DNA of 64,000 bases from Elusimicrobiota bacterium (GCA_022709755.1 JAKLIF010000002.1:248001-312000); one strand, 5' to 3'; positions 42,705 through 51,771 are shown, numbered from the stretch's first letter. Notes: generated by a model not told the origin, from the letters alone. Numbers and translations are program-made.

Positions 42705-43100
42705 ATGTCAGATAATTCTTCCGCCTTCGAAGGGATTGAGAAACGAAAGTTCAAGCGCCGTTACATCCAATTTTCGGTCCGATACCGATTCAATGCCGAG
42801 GGGGTCATCACCGACTGGAAGACGTCCCATGCGGGGAACATGAGCGCCGGCGGCCTTTTCATGACGTTCGGAGAGAACCTCTACGTCGGGCGCGTCCTCG
42901 ACCTCGAATTCTCGCTGCCGGAACAGAACAAGACGATCCGCACCACCGGACGCATCGTCCGCGTCAAAGAAGTGATCCCCGGGACAATGGTCGACTGCGG
43001 ACTTGAATTCACGGATCTCAAGGAAGAGGACCGTCAGTATCTGGATGCCTACTCCAAAGACACCTCGACCCCAGACACATCCACAGGAGCGTCCTCATGA
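42705..43100 (+). CDS. PilZ domain protein (c-di-GMP binding)
   Basis: 131 residues. Both c-di-GMP motifs are present: RxxxR as RKFKR (residues 14-18) and [D/N]xSxxG as NMSAGG (45-50). The rest follows the PilZ beta-barrel (GLFMTFGENLYVGRVLDLEF, then GRIVRVKEV). One domain only, so it would act as an adaptor. Overlaps the DedA gene by 4 bases (ATGA). A diguanylate cyclase gene lies about 18 kb downstream in this window. Confidence 0.9.
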   Translation: MSDNSSAFEGIEKRKFKRRYIQFSVRYRFNAEGVITDWKTSHAGNMSAGGLFMTFGENLYVGRVLDLEFSLPEQNKTIRTTGRIVRVKEVIPGTMVDCGLEFTDLKEEDRQYLDAYSKDTSTPDTSTGASS

Positions 43101-43750
43101 TAAAAGAAATCACCTATTGGCTGATCGAGATGCTGCGGCAATACGGCGCCTGGAGCGTGTTCGGCGGCGTCATCATCGAATCCATCATCGTCCCCATCCC
43201 GTCCCCCGCCATCATCATGGGCGCGGGGATGATCCTGGTCCCGCTGCAGGAACCGTGGGGGTCCGCCCTCAAGATCATCTTCTGGCAGATCGTCCTGCCC
43301 GGGTCCATCGCCTCCACCATCGGCGCCTATCTGTGTTACGGGATCGCTTACTGGGGAGGCAAACCCCTGATCGAAAAAGTGCAGCGGTTTTTCGGGTGCA
43401 CCTGGGACGACATCGCCGGGATGGGCGCGCGATTCAGCCGGTCGGGCGCCGCTCCCACGTTGTTCTTCATGAGGATGATCCCCATTGTGCCCCTGTCCCT
43501 GGTATCGCTGGCCGCCGGAGTCATCCGGCTCGATTGGAAGGTGTTTACCATTTGGACTTTCTTGGGATCCGTCCCCCGCTGTCTCATCCTGGCCATCCTC
43601 GGATGGCAGTTGGGCAACAGCGCGTTGAAACTCGCTTTCCAGGTGGACCGGTTGGAATCCATTATCTCCCTTCTCATGGTCTGCGGCGTCATCGGAGTGA
43701 TCTTGTACTTCCGACACCGGATGAGACGGGCCGCCAAACTCATCGAGTGA
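43097..43750 (+). CDS. DedA/VTT-family membrane protein
   Basis: 217 residues, about five membrane segments. The family core is visible: an N-terminal half-helix pair with IESIIVPIPSPAIIMGAG, then G-x-x-x-G-Y-x-x-G-like ASTIGAYLCYGIAYWGGKPL, and FMRMIPIVPLSLVSLAAGVIRLDW with the conserved Arg and Pro residues. DedA proteins are proton-coupled or scramblase-type proteins handling undecaprenyl phosphate or phosphatidylethanolamine. It is coupled to the PilZ gene upstream and 5 bases from the phosphatase-like gene downstream. Confidence 0.88.
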   Translation: MIKEITYWLIEMLRQYGAWSVFGGVIIESIIVPIPSPAIIMGAGMILVPLQEPWGSALKIIFWQIVLPGSIASTIGAYLCYGIAYWGGKPLIEKVQRFFGCTWDDIAGMGARFSRSGAAPTLFFMRMIPIVPLSLVSLAAGVIRLDWKVFTIWTFLGSVPRCLILAILGWQLGNSALKLAFQVDRLESIISLLMVCGVIGVILYFRHRMRRAAKLIE

Positions 43751-43755
43751 ATCCC

Positions 43756-44772
43756 ATGAACCCCCGCGCGGCGCTCTTCGTTCCCCTGCTCCTCACCCTC
43801 CTCGGAACGGCGGCCGGGGCACTGGGAGCCCAACCCCAGGACCCGACGCTGAACGTCCTTCTGATCGGCTGGGACGGCGTGAGCAGACACCGCGTCAAAG
43901 AGGGATTGGAAAAATCCCAATTGCCGAATCTGAAAAAGATCGTCGACAAAGGGTCGATCGTGGCCATCGACATCCTAAGAGTCACCAGCACTAAACCCGG
44001 TTGGACACAGATCCTCACGGGATACGAGCCCGAGAAGACCGGGGTCTACGCCAACCACCTCTATCAACCGATCCCGGCCGGATACACCCTGTTCGAACGG
44101 CTGAAAGGGCGGTTCGGCCCGGCGATCGATACCCTCGTCGTCTCCGGAAAGGATGCCCACCTGGACTATGACCCCCCCGTGCGGCTGACCCCCGCGGAGG
44201 AGGCGAACTACGACGTGGAAAAATGGTATGGATCCCAGCCGGTCGAGATCGACGGAAATAAATTCGTGGATATCCCCGGGAAACCCTTCCTCCATGCCCG
44301 TCCCAGCGTGGATGTGTGGTTGAACCGTTTCAAATCCAATTCGGCGGTCGCCGACCAGGCAATCGAGTTGCTGAAGCAACACCGGGAAAAACCGTTCTTC
44401 ATGTTCGTCTTGTTCGCGGACGCCGATGCCCGGGGTCACGACAAGGGCGAGGATTCAAAGGAATATGGGGACGCCATCGTGTCCGACGACACGGAGACCG
44501 GCCGGATCCTCAGAGCCCTCCAAAACCTCAAGATCGACCGGAAGACCGTGATCTACATCACGTCGGACCACGGATTCAACATCGGCATGAAACACCATTC
44601 CGACGCCCCTTATTCTTTCCTGGCCAGCACCGATCCCGCCATTCAGCGGCGTGGAGAACGCGCCGACATCGCGCCGACCATCTACCAAAAATATGGCTTT
44701 CTCAAGGATGAATTCGATCCCCCGCTCGACGGCCACTCATTGACAGACCCTTACGTTCAATCCCCCTGGTAG
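43756..44772 (+). CDS. Secreted alkaline phosphatase superfamily protein 3
   Basis: 338 residues from ATG 43756. Signal peptide MNPRAALFVPLLLTLLGTAA, cut near LGAQPQ. The domain begins with LLIGWDGVSRHRV (metal Asp) and has STKPGWTQILTGYEPEKTGVY (Thr nucleophile) and TSDHGFNIGMKHHSDAPY. It is shorter and distinct from the pair at 39-42 kb, with a family-typical insertion missing. Third gene of the PilZ-DedA operon, so it may serve a lipid-phosphate or envelope step linked to DedA; that is inference. Confidence 0.8.
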   Translation: MNPRAALFVPLLLTLLGTAAGALGAQPQDPTLNVLLIGWDGVSRHRVKEGLEKSQLPNLKKIVDKGSIVAIDILRVTSTKPGWTQILTGYEPEKTGVYANHLYQPIPAGYTLFERLKGRFGPAIDTLVVSGKDAHLDYDPPVRLTPAEEANYDVEKWYGSQPVEIDGNKFVDIPGKPFLHARPSVDVWLNRFKSNSAVADQAIELLKQHREKPFFMFVLFADADARGHDKGEDSKEYGDAIVSDDTETGRILRALQNLKIDRKTVIYITSDHGFNIGMKHHSDAPYSFLASTDPAIQRRGERADIAPTIYQKYGFLKDEFDPPLDGHSLTDPYVQSPW

Positions 44773-44827
44773 TCTCTCCGTCTTCCGTCGGATCGCCGGC
44801 TTCCCCTGGAGAGGGGAAATCCCTTCC

Positions 44828-44857
44828 TTGAAGCCGCTCTCCGGCTTTTGATATACT
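44828..44857 (+). promoter_or_regulatory. Putative promoter of dnaE with nearly no leader
   Basis: TTGAAG (44828-44833), 18-base spacer, TATACT (44852-44857), then nine bases and ATG at 44867. No Shine-Dalgarno. Confidence 0.55.
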
Positions 44858-44866
44858 TCGATTGTC

Positions 44867-47800
44867 ATGTCCCACGCGCCGTTCGTCCACCTCCACAACC
44901 ATACCGAATACAGCCTCTTGGACGGGGCCTGCCGTCTCACGGACGACAAGGGAAATCCCTCCGAACTCCTGAAATCGATGGCGAACGCCAAATACCGGGC
45001 CTTGGCCATCACCGATCACGGGAACATGTTCGGGGCGTTGGAGTTCTATCAGGCCTGCACGGATTCCGGCATCAAGCCCATCCTGGGGGTGGAGGCGTAT
45101 ATGGCCCCAGGTTCCCGGCTGGACCGGACCGGTTCGCCGGGGGATGTCTCCTACCATCTCACCTTGTTGGCCGAGAACGAAACCGGATATCAAAACCTTT
45201 TGAAGCTCACCTCGAAGGCCTACCTGGAAGGTTTTTACTATAAACCCCGCATCGACAAGGAAATCCTGGCGGCCCATTCGGAAGGCGTCATCGGCCTGTC
45301 CGGTTGTTTGAAAGGGGAGATTCCCTCGGCTCTCTTGTCGAACCAGCCTGAAAAAGCGCAGAAACTTCTGGACGATTACCGTTCCATCTTCGCCAAGGAC
45401 CATTTTTATTTGGAGCTGATGGATCACGGCATGCCCGAACAAAAAGCCGTCATCCCGCTCCTGACGGACCTTTCCAAACGATCCGGCATTCCCCTGGTGG
45501 CCACCAACGATTGTCATTACCTCCGGCGGGAGGACTCCTTTCCCCACGACGTGCTCCTGTGCATCGGCACGGGGAAGACCCTCAACGATGAGAAACGGCT
45601 CAAATATCCGACGGCGGAATTCTACTACAAGTCGCCCCAGGAGATGATGGCCTTGTTCGGTGAGATCCCGGGCGCCATCGAAAACACGGTCTCCATCGCG
45701 GAGATGTGTCACCTCCAACTGAAGTTCAACCAGATCCTCCTGCCGCGCTATGACGTCCCCTCGGGCGAGACCCCGGATTCCTACCTGGAAAAACTTTGTC
45801 TGGAAGGGCTCAAGAAACGGATGGGCCACATCGATCCGCAATACAAGACCCGGCTGGACTATGAGATACAGATCATCCGGAAGATGGGATTCTCTACCTA
45901 TTTCCTGATCGTTTGGGATTTCATCCATCACGCCCGGAAGGAAGGCATCCCCGTCGGACCCGGCCGCGGCTCCGGAGCCGGGAGTCTGGTGGCCTATGCC
46001 CTCCACATCACCAGCATCAATCCCATCGAGCACGGATTGCTTTTCGAGCGGTTCCTGAACCCGGACCGGCGTAGCATGCCCGATCTGGACATCGATTTTT
46101 CGGATGACTTGCGCGAAAACGTCATTCGGTACGTCCGCCAGAAATACGGCGAACAGTGCGTGGCCCAGATCATCACCTTCGGCTCCATGCTGGCCCGGCT
46201 GGTCGTGAGGGACGTGGGCCGCGTCTTGGGAATGCCCATCGAGGAGGTCGACCGCATCGCGCGACTCATCCCGAAAGAATTAGGCACCACCATCCATTCG
46301 GCCCTCCAATCCAGCCCCGAATTCCGGGAGGCCGCCCAGAAAGACCCCCAGGCGAAGAAACTCATCGATCTGGCCCAAAAACTCGAAGGGATCAAACGCC
46401 AGTGCGGCGTCCATGCCGCCGGGACTGTGATCACCTCGGGAGACATCACCCAATACGTGCCGCTCTACAAGGGATCCCGCGACGTCGTTACCACCCAATA
46501 CGACGGCGAAACGCTCCTGAAGCTCGGCCTCCTGAAGGTGGACTTCCTGGGTCTCCGAACCCTGTCGGTCATCCGGGACGCCTGCAAGCTGATCGTCCAA
46601 CGGCATGACCCCAAATTCAACATCGACACCATCCCTTTGGACGATCTGAAGACCTATCAACTCCTGGGCTCGGCCAAGACGTTGGGCGTGTTCCAGTTGG
46701 AATCCGGCGGGATGCGCGACCTGCTCTGCAAACTCAAACCCTCCACTCTGTCCGACGTGGTGGCCCTGATCTCCCTGTACCGGCCGGGTCCGATGGGTTC
46801 CGGCATGCTGGATGAATTCGTCGCCCGGAAACATGCCCGGTCCAAAGTCCACTACGACCACCCGTCCCTGGAACCGCTCCTGAAAGACACCTACGGCATC
46901 ATCGTCTATCAAGAACAGGTCATGCAGATCGCCCAGGTGTTGGCCGGGTTCACTCCCGGAAAAGCCGACATATTGCGCAAAGCGATGGGGAAAAAGATCC
47001 CCGAGGTGCTGGAACAACAACGCTCGGTATTCATGGAAGGCGCCCACCAGAAGAACATCGACAAGAAGACGGCGCAGAAGGTCTTCGAACAGATCGTGCA
47101 TTTCGGCGGATACGGTTTCAACAAAAGCCATGCCACCGCCTATGGACTGGTGTCCTATCAGACCGCCTACTTGAAAGCCAATTTCCCGGAAGAATATATG
47201 GCCGCCCTGATGACATCGGAGATCGGGCACTCCAACCTGGGCGCCAAAGAAGCTGAATCAAAACTGGTGTGGTACATCAACGAATCCGAGAACATGGGCA
47301 TCCAGATCCTCCCCCCGGACGTGAATCTGTCCGGAACGGTCTTCACCATCGAAAGCGCTCCCAAGGCCGAGAATCCCAAGATCCGGTTCGGCCTGTTGGC
47401 CGTTAAGAACGTCGGGGAAGGTCCGGTCGAAGCCATTTTAAAGACACGATCCGAACACGGCCTCGCCAAGTCTTTCGACGATTTCTGCCTACGGATGGAA
47501 CGGGGACAGATCAACAAAAAGGTGGTCGAATCGCTCGTCAAAGCGGGTGCGATGGATTGTTTCTGCTCCCCTTCCTCTCCGGAACCCGTCGGGAACCCCG
47601 CCGTGGAACAAGAGCTGAGAGTGACCCGGCTCTGCCGGGATCGCGCTGTCCTGTTCGCGAAGATCGACAACACGTTGGCCCGCCTGTCCAAGCAGAAAGA
47701 GGACGAAGAACGGGGCCAGGGCGCTCTGTTCGACATGGCCCCGATGACCTCGGCCGCCCCGGCGCCTCCGGACTCGGCGGAAGCCGCCTTGGATACAGAA

Positions 47801-48430
47801 TGGCCCGAACACACCCTGCTCGCCTACGAGAAGGAGGTCCTTGGCATCTTCGTCTCCGGACACCCCCTGGCCCGCTATCGCAAAGAACTGTCCTCCTACA
47901 CCACCCACAATCTGGGAAAACTCCCCGAATCGGGGTCCGCTCGCGTGGCGGGAATGATCATGAACACGAAGAAGACCCTGACTAAAACCGGAAAAGCCAT
48001 GGCCCGTTTTAAATTGGAGGATCTGGAAGGGGAAGTGGAATGCATCGTCCTCCCCAAAACCTATACGCCCGACGTGGCGCAACACATCGTCTCCCATGAG
48101 ATGATCGTCGTCAAGGGACGCGTGGAATCGAAGGGCACCGTCAAGGAGATCCTGGTGGACGAGCTGGTGCCCCTGAAGGCGGCCCGGGAAAAATTGGTCC
48201 GACGGGTATGGCTGAAGATCTCGACCACGGGGCTGAAGGACGACACGCTGGCCAAGTTGGATAAGATCTGCGCCGACCACCAGGGCAAATGTTCGCTGGT
48301 CTTCCAGGTCCAAACACCCACCCATGGCCAGTTCGCCCTGTTGACTCAAAAACACGTGCAACCCTCCGAGGGGTTCCTGCAACAGGTGGAACGCCTTATG
48401 GGGAAAGACTGCTGGGAATTGAGGGTTTGA
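44867..48430 (+). CDS. dnaE: DNA polymerase III subunit alpha
   Basis: 1187 residues, DnaE1 type. An N-terminal PHP domain (HLHNHTEYSLLDGACRL), then the C-family polymerase core with the catalytic aspartates in PDLDIDFSDD (near residues 404-410), fingers, the helix-hairpin-helix/beta-binding region and an OB-fold near VAGMIMNTKKTLTKTGK. It copies the chromosome and should load on DnaN through a clamp-binding motif. The gene has no ribosome binding site and a promoter nine bases from the ATG, unusual for an essential gene of this size. One base separates it from the following receiver gene. Confidence 0.96.
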   Translation: MSHAPFVHLHNHTEYSLLDGACRLTDDKGNPSELLKSMANAKYRALAITDHGNMFGALEFYQACTDSGIKPILGVEAYMAPGSRLDRTGSPGDVSYHLTLLAENETGYQNLLKLTSKAYLEGFYYKPRIDKEILAAHSEGVIGLSGCLKGEIPSALLSNQPEKAQKLLDDYRSIFAKDHFYLELMDHGMPEQKAVIPLLTDLSKRSGIPLVATNDCHYLRREDSFPHDVLLCIGTGKTLNDEKRLKYPTAEFYYKSPQEMMALFGEIPGAIENTVSIAEMCHLQLKFNQILLPRYDVPSGETPDSYLEKLCLEGLKKRMGHIDPQYKTRLDYEIQIIRKMGFSTYFLIVWDFIHHARKEGIPVGPGRGSGAGSLVAYALHITSINPIEHGLLFERFLNPDRRSMPDLDIDFSDDLRENVIRYVRQKYGEQCVAQIITFGSMLARLVVRDVGRVLGMPIEEVDRIARLIPKELGTTIHSALQSSPEFREAAQKDPQAKKLIDLAQKLEGIKRQCGVHAAGTVITSGDITQYVPLYKGSRDVVTTQYDGETLLKLGLLKVDFLGLRTLSVIRDACKLIVQRHDPKFNIDTIPLDDLKTYQLLGSAKTLGVFQLESGGMRDLLCKLKPSTLSDVVALISLYRPGPMGSGMLDEFVARKHARSKVHYDHPSLEPLLKDTYGIIVYQEQVMQIAQVLAGFTPGKADILRKAMGKKIPEVLEQQRSVFMEGAHQKNIDKKTAQKVFEQIVHFGGYGFNKSHATAYGLVSYQTAYLKANFPEEYMAALMTSEIGHSNLGAKEAESKLVWYINESENMGIQILPPDVNLSGTVFTIESAPKAENPKIRFGLLAVKNVGEGPVEAILKTRSEHGLAKSFDDFCLRMERGQINKKVVESLVKAGAMDCFCSPSSPEPVGNPAVEQELRVTRLCRDRAVLFAKIDNTLARLSKQKEDEERGQGALFDMAPMTSAAPAPPDSAEAALDTEWPEHTLLAYEKEVLGIFVSGHPLARYRKELSSYTTHNLGKLPESGSARVAGMIMNTKKTLTKTGKAMARFKLEDLEGEVECIVLPKTYTPDVAQHIVSHEMIVVKGRVESKGTVKEILVDELVPLKAAREKLVRRVWLKISTTGLKDDTLAKLDKICADHQGKCSLVFQVQTPTHGQFALLTQKHVQPSEGFLQQVERLMGKDCWELRV

Positions 48431-48431
48431 C

Positions 48432-48794
48432 ATGGACAAGAAGAAAATCGTAACAGCCGATGATGATCCGGAGACGCTCGAATTCATAAAAATGGCCCTG
48501 GAGATGGCGGGATATGACGTCAAAACCGCCTCCGACGGCCGCCAGGCCCTGGAAGTCATCAAAGCCGAAATACCGGACGTCTGCATCCTGGACGTCATGA
48601 TGCCTTATGTGGACGGTTATCATGTGGCCGAAGAGATCTCCGAAAAACTGCCGCAGATCAAGATCCTGTTGTTGACGAGTCGTGATTTCGGGAAAGACAA
48701 ACTGGCGATTGAAGCATCCGGAGCCGACGCTTATATGTCGAAACCGTTCGACGTGAACGAGTTTTTGCGCGTCATCAAAGATTTATTGACGTAA
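48432..48794 (+). CDS. Stand-alone response regulator receiver
   Basis: 120 residues, a bare receiver domain: Asp10-12 (ADDDPE), phospho-acceptor Asp54 (CILDVMMPY), Thr82 (LLTSRDF) and Lys104 (YMSKPFD). It starts one base after the dnaE stop, so it is translated from the same message, an unusual place for a signalling protein. No ribosome binding site of its own except the end of dnaE (TTGAGGG). Confidence 0.88.
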   Translation: MDKKKIVTADDDPETLEFIKMALEMAGYDVKTASDGRQALEVIKAEIPDVCILDVMMPYVDGYHVAEEISEKLPQIKILLLTSRDFGKDKLAIEASGADAYMSKPFDVNEFLRVIKDLLT

Positions 48795-49013
48795 AAATTA
48801 TTTCTTGACATTTTTTTAATGAAGTTTTAAGATATTCACAGCAACATAAATCAAACCCCTCCTATTGGAAATAAATCGCGTTTTGAAACAAAGCGGGGGG
48901 ATTTTGTGGCAAATGAATGACAAAACATGGTAATATATGGCTCTCTTAAACATATACAAACAATTAACAGTTATTATCCACAGATGTGTATAACTTGTGC
49001 ATAAAGGTCAAAA
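48795..49013. other. Probable replication origin part 1 (DnaA boxes upstream of dnaA)
   Basis: AT-rich region between the receiver gene and dnaA. Three 9-mers fit the TTATNCACA DnaA-box consensus just before dnaA: TTATCCACA at 48974-48982 (plus), TTATACACA at 48985-48993 (minus) and TTATGCACA at 48996-49004 (minus), spaced by 11 bases. The stretch from about 48801 to 48960 is rich in A and T and could be the unwinding element. No other function is seen here except the dnaA promoter. Confidence 0.7.
48805..48833 (+). promoter_or_regulatory. Promoter candidate for dnaA
   Basis: Perfect TTGACA (48805-48810), 17-base spacer, TAAGAT (48828-48833). It would give a leader of about 175 bases including the DnaA boxes, so DnaA may repress its own gene. 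Confidence 0.55.
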
Positions 49014-50408
49014 ATGATTGTCTCTCAAACGGTTGAAACAATCTGGGAAGAGGTCTTGAACACCCTGAAACCTGGGATCAAGGCCGAGACCTTCGATCTA
49101 TGGGTGAAACCATTGAAGCCGAAGAACTTCGAGAACCAGTTGCTGACCGTGATTGTTCCGAACCGTTTTTTCTCCGACTGGGTCAACGAGCACTACCGCA
49201 ACCAGATCGAACTCGCCCTCAAGAACATCACCGGCGGTGATGTCGCCTTGGGTTTCGAGATGACGCAAGAGATTGAGCCCATCCTCAAACGGGAAGAGGC
49301 CCAGATCGACCCGATCCAGACGCTGGAACCCGAGAAACATTTTACGGAAGCCGTCTTCAACCCCAAATACACTTTCGACACCTTCGTGGTCGGCGGTTCC
49401 AACCGGTTCGCCCAAGCGACGGCCCAGGCCGTGGCCAAGGATCCCGGAAAAGCGTACAACCCCGTGTTCCTCTATGGCGGCGTCGGCCTCGGGAAGACAC
49501 ACTTGCTCCACGCCATCGGCCATCACATCCACAGGGTCAATCCCAAGGCGCGCGTCCTTTATATCACGGCTGAAAAGTTCATCAATGAGTTCATCGACGG
49601 ACTCCGGTTCGACCGGATGAAGGATTTCCGCTCCAAATACAGGAGCCTGGACTGCCTCCTCATCGACGATATCCAATTCTTCGTCGGCAAAGCCACCTCC
49701 CAGGAGGAGTTCTTCTACACGTTCAACACCCTCTTCGATTCGCACAAACAGATCGTCATCTCCTCCGACAGGACGCCCAAGGAAACCCAGGTGGGCGATC
49801 GCCTCATCTCCCGGTTCGAATGGGGCGTCATCGCGGACATTCAACCCCCCGACCTCGAAACCCGCATCGCGATCTTGCGCAAGAAAGCCGCCGCCGAACA
49901 GATTTTCGTGCCGGAAGACGTCATCCTCTATATCGCCAGCCAGATCCGCTCCAACATCCGCGAATTGGAAGGCTGTCTGATCCGCATCGTGGCCTTCTCC
50001 TCTCTGACGGGAACCCCCCTCACCGTGGACTCGGCCCGGGAGACCCTCAAGGACATCGTCAGCGTCGCCGAGGTCTCCCATCCCATCACCATCGACGGGA
50101 TTCAGGGGGTGGTGGCGAAACATTTCAACCTGGACCTGAAAGACATGCGCTCCAAGCGACGAACCGACGCCATCGCGTTCCCCCGACAGATCGCCATGTA
50201 TCTGGCCCGCACCCTGACGGAATGCTCCACCACCGAGATCGGGGAGGCTTTCGGCGGGAAAGACCATACCACGGTGATGCACGCCTGCAACAAGATTAAG
50301 TCCAAGATGGCCTCCGACCCCTATTTCGTCGCGCTCGTCAACAAGATCACTCAGCAGGTGAAAACCAACGCCAGCCTGGACTTGTATAAGGATGCGAACA
50401 GGACCTGA
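49014..50408 (+). CDS. dnaA: Chromosomal replication initiator DnaA
   Basis: 464 residues. Domain I (TIWEEVLNTLKPGIKAETF) leads via a short linker to the AAA+ domain III with Walker A FLYGGVGLGKTHLLHAIG and Walker B LLIDDIQFF, and domain IV with the DNA-binding signature GGKDHTTVMHACNKI. It binds TTATNCACA boxes, melts oriC and helps to load the replicative helicase. The ATG follows three DnaA boxes; AAAGGTCAAAA gives an AAAGG ribosome binding site 7 bases upstream. Confidence 0.97.
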   Translation: MIVSQTVETIWEEVLNTLKPGIKAETFDLWVKPLKPKNFENQLLTVIVPNRFFSDWVNEHYRNQIELALKNITGGDVALGFEMTQEIEPILKREEAQIDPIQTLEPEKHFTEAVFNPKYTFDTFVVGGSNRFAQATAQAVAKDPGKAYNPVFLYGGVGLGKTHLLHAIGHHIHRVNPKARVLYITAEKFINEFIDGLRFDRMKDFRSKYRSLDCLLIDDIQFFVGKATSQEEFFYTFNTLFDSHKQIVISSDRTPKETQVGDRLISRFEWGVIADIQPPDLETRIAILRKKAAAEQIFVPEDVILYIASQIRSNIRELEGCLIRIVAFSSLTGTPLTVDSARETLKDIVSVAEVSHPITIDGIQGVVAKHFNLDLKDMRSKRRTDAIAFPRQIAMYLARTLTECSTTEIGEAFGGKDHTTVMHACNKIKSKMASDPYFVALVNKITQQVKTNASLDLYKDANRT

Positions 50409-50643
50409 ATAACCCGCCGGGAATGTGGATGGCGGAGAATCCTGTGGAGAACTCGAATAACCCGTCGTCGTTATCCACATGCTTCTTAGAACGACCGATC
50501 TTTTGAAAACGTTGGATATTGAAAGATTCTTAAAAATTTGAAAGAGTAATCAACGAGGCGCACAAGACCTACTACGGACTACGACTTGTTTCACATAAAA
50601 TATTAAAAGACTTACATCAAAATACGGAGGATAAAACAAACCC
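50409..50643. other. Possible replication origin part 2 (dnaA-dnaN intergenic region)
   Basis: One perfect DnaA box TTATCCACA at 50471-50479 (plus) and two near matches on the minus strand, TTCTCCACA (50444-50452) and CCATCCACA (50425-50433), lie in the first 80 bases. After them comes an AT-rich tract (about 50505-50640). Together with the dnaA-upstream boxes this resembles a two-part origin. GGAGG at about 50627-50631 precedes dnaN. Confidence 0.6.
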
Positions 50644-51771
50644 ATGCAGATTCAGTGCCTGAAAGAGGAACTCCTTAAAGGAATCCAAACCGTCCAGAAC
50701 GCCATCTCGCCGAGAAGCACGCTCCCGATCCTCTCCAACGTCCTGATCGAGACCGAGGGATCCGGCCTCCGTCTCTCAACGACCGATCTGGAAGTCGGCA
50801 TCCGCTCCATGGTCAAAGCCGACGTCCGCGCGCCGGGAGCCATCACCGTTCCCGCCAAGACACTGAGCGAATTCCTGAGAACACTGGAAGACGGCCAGGA
50901 AGTGGACGTGAAAGTAGACGGCCAACAAAAAGTCGAGGTTCGGTGCGGCCGGGACCGGTGCACCTTGTCGGGCCTCCCCAAGGAAGATTACCCCGTGCTC
51001 CCGGAGTTCAATAAGGAAAGATCTTTCTCCATCGAGGCGGTCCTCTTGCGGGACCTCATCCGAAAGACCGCGTTCGCCGTCTCCACGGACGAGACGCGAT
51101 ATGTTTTGAACGGCATCAATTTCATTGTCGACAAAGGCAAGATCACCTGTGTGGCGACCGACGGCCGGCGCCTGGCGGTCATCTTCCGAGACGGGATCGA
51201 CAAGAAGAGTTCCATGAACGTCATCATCCCCACCAAGGCGATGAGCGAACTGCTCCGGATGCTCGGCGCCGACGAGCCCGGCGTCAACACGGGGACCGAC
51301 TCCACCGTGGCGGTGGCGTTCACCGAGAATCAGGTCACTTTCAAATACCGCGAGAACATCATCATCTCCCGGCTGATCGAAGGACATTTCCCGAATTTTG
51401 ATCAGGTGATCCCCAAGAAACACGAGATCACCGTGGAGCTTCCGACCCACAAATTCCTGTTGGCCACGCAGCGTGCGGCCGTGGGCATCCTGGAGAAGGG
51501 CGGTTCGGTCAAATGCATCCTGGAGAAGGGCAAGTTGACCTTGTCCGCTTCCGCGCAGGGACGCGTGGACGTGCAGGCCGAGATGGACATCGATTTCAAG
51601 AACGATAAATTCGAAGTGGCGTTCAACCCCGCCTATTTCATCGATGTGTTGAAAGTCGTGGGCTCGGACCGGATCCTGCTGGATCTGACGTCCCCTCTGA
51701 CGCCCGCGGTGATCCGCTCCGGTGATGACGATAATTTCAAGTACGTCATCATGCCGATGAAATTGTCGTAA
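50644..51771 (+). CDS. dnaN: DNA polymerase III beta sliding clamp
   Basis: 375 residues, three repeats of the clamp fold. PRSTLPILSNVLIE, TDLEVGIRS, CTLSGLPKEDYPVLPEF and the C-terminal KYVIMPMKL are clamp hallmarks. The dimeric ring tethers DnaE and other DNA enzymes to DNA. Second gene of the standard dnaA-dnaN-recF order. The GGAGG site is 12 bases from the ATG, rather far. Confidence 0.96.
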   Translation: MQIQCLKEELLKGIQTVQNAISPRSTLPILSNVLIETEGSGLRLSTTDLEVGIRSMVKADVRAPGAITVPAKTLSEFLRTLEDGQEVDVKVDGQQKVEVRCGRDRCTLSGLPKEDYPVLPEFNKERSFSIEAVLLRDLIRKTAFAVSTDETRYVLNGINFIVDKGKITCVATDGRRLAVIFRDGIDKKSSMNVIIPTKAMSELLRMLGADEPGVNTGTDSTVAVAFTENQVTFKYRENIIISRLIEGHFPNFDQVIPKKHEITVELPTHKFLLATQRAAVGILEKGGSVKCILEKGKLTLSASAQGRVDVQAEMDIDFKNDKFEVAFNPAYFIDVLKVVGSDRILLDLTSPLTPAVIRSGDDDNFKYVIMPMKLS

